NCBI GenBank assembly: GCA_020025735.1
Contig: JAHHRP010000086.1
Coordinates: forward strand, 1 to 8,031
DNA: 8,031 nt
Direction of reading: 5' to 3'
From: Evtepia sp.
GTDB lineage: Bacteria > Bacillota > Clostridia > Oscillospirales > Oscillospiraceae
Positions 4,169 to 8,031 of this stretch are shown here, in pieces. Made by a program: the position numbers and the translations under genes. Within the stretch, counting starts at the first letter, position 1, and every line of letters begins with the position of its first letter. The notes beneath the pieces are model-generated. The model did not search any database and had not been told where the DNA came from. It saw only the letters and a program-made list of their open reading frames with translations.

Positions 4169-6013
4169 GTGGCAAAAGAAACGGTGTTGCAACGGTATTT
4201 TGGTCATCAGTCATTCCGGCCAGGACAGGAGACACTGATTGATGGCATATTGGCCGGGCGGGATGCTTTGGGGATCATGCCTACGGGGGGTGGCAAATCT
4301 TTGTGCTATCAGATCCCGGCCCTGTTGCTGCCGGGGATCACACTGGTCATCTCGCCCCTTATTTCCCTGATGAAAGATCAAGTGACGGCGCTGAATGGAA
4401 TGGGGATTCCTGCTGCTTTTCTCAACAGCGCAATGAAGGAGAAGGAATTTCAGGCTGTTTGTCACCAGATCCGCAAGGGAATGCACAAATTGGTCTATGT
4501 GGCGCCCGAGCGATTGTTTCAGGAGAAATTTCTGGCTCTGATGCAGGAAAAAAGAGTTTCTTTGGTTGCAGTGGATGAGGCGCATTGCATCTCTCAGTGG
4601 GGGCAGGATTTCCGTCCCAGTTATCTAAAAATTTCTGCCTTCGTGGCGCGTCTGCCCCGGCGGCCAGTGCTGGCTGCGTTTACTGCCACTGCCACAGGTG
4701 CAGTGCAGGAGGATATTCTCCGACGGCTAACCCTTCGAGATCCAGTGAAAGTGGTGACGGGATTTGACCGTCCGAACCTCTACTTTGATGTATATCGGCA
4801 GGAGAAAAAGCGTCCCCTCCTCATCGCTCTGGTGGAGGCGCGGCGAGGAAAGAGTGGCATCGTGTACTGTGCAACCAGAACCGGGGTGGAAAAAGTGTGT
4901 GATCTTCTCAACCGGCGAGGAATTCCTGCGACTCGCTACCATGCAGGGCTGGACGAGGAGGAGCGGCAGCGAAATCAAGAGGACTTCCAGTTTGACCGTA
5001 AACCAGTAATGGTGGCAACCAATGCCTTTGGCATGGGCATCGACAAATCGAATGTAAGCTTTGTGATCCACTATAATATGCCCAAAAGCCTGGAGGCTTA
5101 CTACCAAGAGGCAGGACGAGCAGGCCGTGACGCTGAACCGGCGGACTGTTTGCTCCTTTATGGTGCAGGGGATGTTTCTACTGCACAGTTTTTCATTCAG
5201 CAGGCGGGAGAAAACGAGTCACTGAGTCCTGAGGAAAGGGAGCAAATCCAAGCCCAAGATACGAAGCGGCTGGAGGATATGGTGGGCTACTGCAAGACGA
5301 CTGGCTGCCTGCGGGGGTATTTGTTAGATTACTTCGGGCAGGAGCATCCAGACAGCTGTGGTCACTGTGGGAATTGCCGCAGTCATGTAGTTGAGACAGA
5401 TATCACCCGTCAGGCGCAGATGATCCTTTCCTGCGTGAGGCGGGTCCGAGATAGATTGGGTTACTTTGTGGGTGCCAGTCTGTTGACTCAGGTCTTGCGG
5501 GGGAGCCGAACCCAGCGGTTACTCAGTTTGGGGCTGGATGACTTGTCCACCTATGGCCTGCTTAGAGGGACCTCAGAGGCTGGTGTGCGCTGTTATTTTG
5601 AGACACTGGAAGAGAAGGGGTATTTGGTTACTGAGCCTGAACACAATACCCTGCGTCTGACGACCAAAGCGGGAGATGTCCTTTTTCGAGGTGCTGGTGT
5701 GACCATGGCTCGACTCAGCCGAGGTGAGACGCTTCCGGCCCCTGTGAAAAAGGGGATGGGAGTTGCTGCGACACCAGAGGATGAGAGCATAATGGAAATG
5801 CTGCGGTCTACCCGCTTGCGTTTGGCTCAGAAGGAAGGGGTTCCGTTGTATATGATTTTCTCCAATGCTACGCTGGCAGATATGGCCCGCCGTTGCCCTA
5901 GAGATCGCGAGGAGTTTTTGACGGTTTCTGGAGTAGGTGAGGTTAAGGCTAAAAAATATGCTGCGGCGTTTTTGGCGGTCTTCGCCCAAGCGGAGAAACA
6001 AGGGCTTTTGTAG
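4169..6013 (+). CDS. recQ: ATP-dependent DNA helicase RecQ
   Basis: RecQ unwinds DNA 3' to 5' in recombinational repair and at stalled forks. The 614 residues match the usual length (E. coli about 609) and the full domain set is present. The helicase core shows MPTGGGKS (37-44, Walker A), DEAH (136-139), FTATAT (171-176), YCATRTG (233-239), ATNAFGMGID (283-292) and QEAGRAGRD (313-321). The zinc site uses Cys380, Cys397, Cys400 and Cys403, the same positions as in E. coli. A winged-helix RQC region follows (about 410-510), then an HRDC domain (about 536-610) ending in VSGVGEVKAKKY. The aromatic-rich loop reads SQWGQDFRPSY, with Gln146 where E. coli has His; I believe this is common in Clostridia. 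The start is GTG behind GGTGGAG (about 4155-4161). It has its own promoter and looks monocistronic. Confidence 0.97.
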   Translation: MAKETVLQRYFGHQSFRPGQETLIDGILAGRDALGIMPTGGGKSLCYQIPALLLPGITLVISPLISLMKDQVTALNGMGIPAAFLNSAMKEKEFQAVCHQIRKGMHKLVYVAPERLFQEKFLALMQEKRVSLVAVDEAHCISQWGQDFRPSYLKISAFVARLPRRPVLAAFTATATGAVQEDILRRLTLRDPVKVVTGFDRPNLYFDVYRQEKKRPLLIALVEARRGKSGIVYCATRTGVEKVCDLLNRRGIPATRYHAGLDEEERQRNQEDFQFDRKPVMVATNAFGMGIDKSNVSFVIHYNMPKSLEAYYQEAGRAGRDAEPADCLLLYGAGDVSTAQFFIQQAGENESLSPEEREQIQAQDTKRLEDMVGYCKTTGCLRGYLLDYFGQEHPDSCGHCGNCRSHVVETDITRQAQMILSCVRRVRDRLGYFVGASLLTQVLRGSRTQRLLSLGLDDLSTYGLLRGTSEAGVRCYFETLEEKGYLVTEPEHNTLRLTTKAGDVLFRGAGVTMARLSRGETLPAPVKKGMGVAATPEDESIMEMLRSTRLRLAQKEGVPLYMIFSNATLADMARRCPRDREEFLTVSGVGEVKAKKYAAAFLAVFAQAEKQGLL

Positions 6014-6032
6014 GGGGACGAGGGGTTCGTAA

Positions 6033-6050
6033 GGGATAAGAGGGATAAGA
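6033..6050. repeat. Two tandem copies of a 9-bp unit between recQ and the DUF2156 gene
   Basis: GGGATAAGA occurs twice without a gap (6033-6041 and 6042-6050), with no mismatch. It lies in the 92-base spacer after recQ. That spacer also holds the AT-rich stretch TATATAAAA (about 6065-6073), which could act as a -10, but no convincing -35 lies upstream and there is no terminator hairpin. The DUF2156 gene may be transcribed from here or by read-through from recQ. Confidence 0.6.
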
Positions 6051-6105
6051 AAGAACATCCTCACTATATAAAACGCATTAGAACCTGTATGAGAAGGAAA
6101 AAAGT

Positions 6106-7044
6106 ATGATCGATTTTCGACAACCAAAAATAAGTGATAAACTGTGGATAGAGCGCTGTTTTCATGCATCGGGAAATCAGGGGTGTGAAAACAACTTTGC
6201 TACTTTGTTTTTGTGGAGTGGTACCTATCGCCAGCAAGTAGCTTCCATAGGGGACTATGTGCTGGAACGTATGCATGGAGCCAGAGGTCCGGGCTACTTA
6301 TTTCCAGCGGGCAGCGGCCCCTTGGAACCTGTACTGACCGCGTTGGAGGCAGACGCAGCGGAACGGGGGGAACCTTGTCGTTTTTTCTGCGTCACCCCAG
6401 AGCAGAAGGAGGTGCTGGAAAAGATACGGCCGGGGGAGTATCACCTGGAACCTGATCGGGATGGATGGGATTATTTGTATCATGTGGATCGACTGGCGGA
6501 TTTGAAAGGGAAAAAACTTCATGCCAAGCGCAACCATATCAACCGTTTTTTGGACACTTGCTCGGACTGGACAGTGGAGGAGATTACGGTGGAAAACTTG
6601 GAGGAGTGTGCCAAGATGGACTTGGAGTGGAACCGACTTTATCGCACGGAAAACGGGGATGCGGAAAGGGAAGCTGAGAGCCGGATAAACGAGGGACGTG
6701 CAATGCGTAAAGCATTTGCGTTTTATGAACCGATGGGCCTGTTTGGTTTGCTGATCCGAATGGAAGGCCGCGTGGTGGCATTTACGATGGGTAGTCTCAT
6801 CAACAGCGAGACAGTAGATATCCATTTCGAGAAGGCTTATGGAGAGATTCAGGGTGCGTATCCTCTCATTAACCGGGAATTTGCACGTTGGATTCGGAAG
6901 AATTATCCAGAGGTGGTATGGCTTAATCGGGAAGATGACATGGGCTTAGAAGGTCTGCGTCGGGCGAAAAACTCCTATCATCCAGATCGCATGGTGGAGA
7001 AATATTTGGCGGTCCGCAACCTGGACTGTGGCGGCATGATTTGA
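6106..7044 (+). CDS. DUF2156 protein (phosphatidylglycerol lysyltransferase C-terminal-like, soluble)
   Basis: The protein belongs by its motifs to the DUF2156 / LPG-synthase C-terminal family, which has a doubled GNAT-like fold. Diagnostic blocks are DYLYHVDRLADLKGKKLHAK then RNHINRF (about 122-148), and WLNREDDMGLEGLRRAKNSY then HPDRMVEKY (about 272-300). A further block, GRVVAFTMGSLIN (about 221-233), resembles the GNAT beta hairpin. In MprF this domain moves lysine from Lys-tRNA to phosphatidylglycerol, but that enzyme has a large membrane domain. This 312-residue protein has no membrane segment, so its acceptor is unknown and lipid aminoacylation should not be assumed. AAGGA (6094-6098) lies seven bases before the ATG. 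Stand-alone versions of this size are common in Clostridia. Confidence 0.88.
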   Translation: MIDFRQPKISDKLWIERCFHASGNQGCENNFATLFLWSGTYRQQVASIGDYVLERMHGARGPGYLFPAGSGPLEPVLTALEADAAERGEPCRFFCVTPEQKEVLEKIRPGEYHLEPDRDGWDYLYHVDRLADLKGKKLHAKRNHINRFLDTCSDWTVEEITVENLEECAKMDLEWNRLYRTENGDAEREAESRINEGRAMRKAFAFYEPMGLFGLLIRMEGRVVAFTMGSLINSETVDIHFEKAYGEIQGAYPLINREFARWIRKNYPEVVWLNREDDMGLEGLRRAKNSYHPDRMVEKYLAVRNLDCGGMI

Positions 7045-7083
7045 TGCCATGCACACAAGAGGCAGGGCGTATCCACCCTAAAA

Positions 7084-7099
7084 TGCGGTAGTGCGGTAG
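7084..7099. repeat. Two tandem copies of an 8-bp unit in the spacer before the metalloprotease-like gene
   Basis: TGCGGTAG is repeated exactly (7084-7091 and 7092-7099). It lies about 70 bases upstream of the promoter candidate for the next gene. It could be a slippage product or a paired binding site. The rest of this 211-base spacer holds no ORF and no clear terminator for the DUF2156 gene; GGCAT/ATGCC (7033-7037 / 7044-7048) forms only a weak hairpin over its stop codon. Confidence 0.5.
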
Positions 7100-7170
7100 T
7101 TTTATGAGATGAAAAAGGACCGATGTTCTGTCGTATGCCGTATAAAGTTTCGCGGATTGGAAAAGATTTC

Positions 7171-7199
7171 TTGAGATATATGGAGAGATAAGGTAAACT
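7171..7199 (+). promoter_or_regulatory. Candidate promoter of the metalloprotease-like gene (TTGAGA-17-TAAACT)
   Basis: TTGAGA at 7171-7176 matches the -35 consensus at five of six positions and TAAACT at 7194-7199 matches the -10 at four of six, with the ideal 17-base spacer. The start would fall near 7206, giving a leader of about 50 bases. The leader contains AGAGGAGA (about 7208-7215), which resembles a ribosome binding site but has no start codon at a useful distance. Confidence 0.45.
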
Positions 7200-7255
7200 A
7201 TAACAACAGAGGAGAAGTTCCCTGCGATTTTACACAGATAGAAAGGGTGAGAAAG

Positions 7256-7924
7256 ATGTTCCATATCAATCCTATTGGTGCTGTTGGTGCTTATTCGGCC
7301 TCATACCAGCCCTATCTCCAGCGGCAGACAGCGCCGAGAAGTATGGCAGCAGTGCGGCCCGTGTCTGACACGCAGACAACGCCAGTGCAGCCAGTGGCAA
7401 AGACAGCACCGGTCCAGCGAAGTGTTGCCGAAGCTGTGTCACAGAAGGAGAGTAGTTTCCCCATCCTCAGGAAGGGAGCAGACCCCGTTGAGATGGCAGT
7501 GCGAAGCCGGATTCAATACTTGGATCAGGAGGAGGGTCCAGAGAAGGCCAAGTCTCCCCAGGAGGTGATGGAGGAGGGGGTGTGCCAGACCTGCAAGGAA
7601 CGGAAGTATCAAGATGAGTCAGATGATCCTGGGGTTTCTTATCAGACACCGACGAAGCTTTCGCCTGAACAGGCAGCCTCTGCTGTCGGGGCCCATGAGC
7701 AGGAACATGTTGTCCGGGAGCGGGCTGCAGCCCAGCAGGAAGGTCGAGAAGTGGTCAGCCAGTCAGTGACCCTACACAACAATATCTGTCCAGAGTGTGG
7801 CAGGGTTTATGTTTCTGGAGGCACTACCCGTACCACGACGCGTGCAGCCTCTCAGGCAGAGCAATTTGCACAGCTGTTTCAGCAGCAGGCGGCCCAGCCC
7901 GCATTTTTTCAGGCGATTGCTTAG
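7256..7924 (+). CDS. SprA-like putative zinc metalloprotease (HExxH) of unknown function
   Basis: The N-terminal half (about residues 1-100) is low-complexity, rich in Gln, Pro, Thr, Ala and Ser, and probably disordered. The C-terminal half is conserved in style: CQTCKERKYQDESDDPGVSY (110-129), then AHEQEHVVRE (about 146-155) with HEQEH, an HExxH zinc-protease motif, then EGREVVSQSV and CPECGRVYVSGGTTRTTT with a second CxxC (178, 181). The two CxxC pairs could form a zinc site. From memory this fits the SprA-related family (PF12118), called a putative metalloprotease; its substrate is not known to me. I chose ATG 7256 (222 residues) because AAAGGGTG lies at a good distance. The in-frame GTG at 7247 would add three residues but has a poor site. 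No signal peptide or membrane segment is visible, so a cytoplasmic protein is likely. Confidence 0.85.
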   Translation: MFHINPIGAVGAYSASYQPYLQRQTAPRSMAAVRPVSDTQTTPVQPVAKTAPVQRSVAEAVSQKESSFPILRKGADPVEMAVRSRIQYLDQEEGPEKAKSPQEVMEEGVCQTCKERKYQDESDDPGVSYQTPTKLSPEQAASAVGAHEQEHVVRERAAAQQEGREVVSQSVTLHNNICPECGRVYVSGGTTRTTTRAASQAEQFAQLFQQQAAQPAFFQAIA

Positions 7925-7935
7925 CGAGAGAATTT

Positions 7936-7965
7936 ACCAGTCGGCCCGAAAGGGTCGGCTGGTTT
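7936..7965 (+). terminator. Terminator with GAAA tetraloop after the metalloprotease-like gene
   Basis: ACCAGTCGGCCC (7936-7947) pairs with GGGTCGGCTGGT (7952-7963) over 12 positions, two of them G.T wobbles. The loop is GAAA, a stable GNRA loop. A short TTT run (7963-7965) follows. It starts 11 bases after the stop codon. The remaining bases to 8031 hold no recognisable gene or clear promoter. Confidence 0.8.
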
Positions 7966-8031
7966 CATGAGGCATGAGAATGTTTCAACCAAAGAATCCT
8001 GTTGGATTTTGTCGGGCATCGGATAAATGTT

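Noticed and set aside
5573..6169. 198-codon minus-strand open frame opposite the end of recQ
   Set aside because: It overlaps the conserved RQC and HRDC coding region and the next promoter region, shows no recognisable domain, and lacks a ribosome binding site.
6033..7099. CRISPR-like or iteron-like repeats
   Set aside because: The only tandem repeats are two short doublets (9 bp and 8 bp) with no spacers and no further copies, so neither a CRISPR array nor an origin is supported.
7966..8031. Promoter for a gene beyond the right edge
   Set aside because: TTGGAT (8002-8007) and TAAATG (8024-8029) have a 16-base spacer but weak matches, and no downstream gene is visible to support it.

Overview
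The window looks like a chromosomal segment of a Gram-positive gut anaerobe of the class Clostridia, most likely an Oscillospiraceae-type organism. This is an inference. It rests on strong GGAGG-type ribosome binding sites, extended -10 promoters (TGnTATAAT-like), balanced base composition, an IS30-type transposase fragment of a kind common in gut Firmicutes, and the gene families present (soluble DUF2156, Clostridia-like RecQ, SprA-like metalloprotease). Every supported gene is on the + strand.

Layout. Bases 1-86 are the 3' half of a type II tRNA-Leu (anticodon TAG) and its terminator. Bases 93-518 are a decayed IS30-family element: both ends seem to survive, but the first half of the transposase is gone and an in-frame TGA interrupts the rest. 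Bases 510-656 hold two promoter candidates and a perfect 19-bp inverted repeat. Bases 657-1421 encode an XRE-type DNA-binding domain fused to four membrane helices. Bases 1447-2646 encode 2,3-diaminopropionate ammonia-lyase (dpaL/ygeX), probably with its own promoter. Bases 2716-3027 encode a small single-pass protein with an acidic tail, followed by a strong GC-rich hairpin. A GNAT acetyltransferase (3114-3605) and a small VOC/glyoxalase-like protein (3652-4017) form a likely pair. A hairpin-rich spacer and promoter precede recQ (4169-6013). A soluble DUF2156 protein (6106-7044) follows, then a promoter region and a SprA-like HExxH putative metalloprotease (7256-7924) with a GNRA-loop terminator.

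The genes do not form one pathway. They are largely single-gene or two-gene units: amino-acid catabolism (dpaL), small-molecule modification (GNAT, VOC, DUF2156), DNA repair (recQ) and two poorly characterised proteins. The tRNA-proximal stretch (about 90-1421) is AT-richer by eye than the rest and carries the IS remnant and the membrane-bound regulator, so it is the best candidate for acquired DNA.

I found no convincing new multi-gene system. The points most worth checking are the perfect inverted repeat beside the membrane-anchored regulator, the solitary dpaL next to that regulator, the SprA-like metalloprotease, and the promoter apparently formed at the IS30 end.
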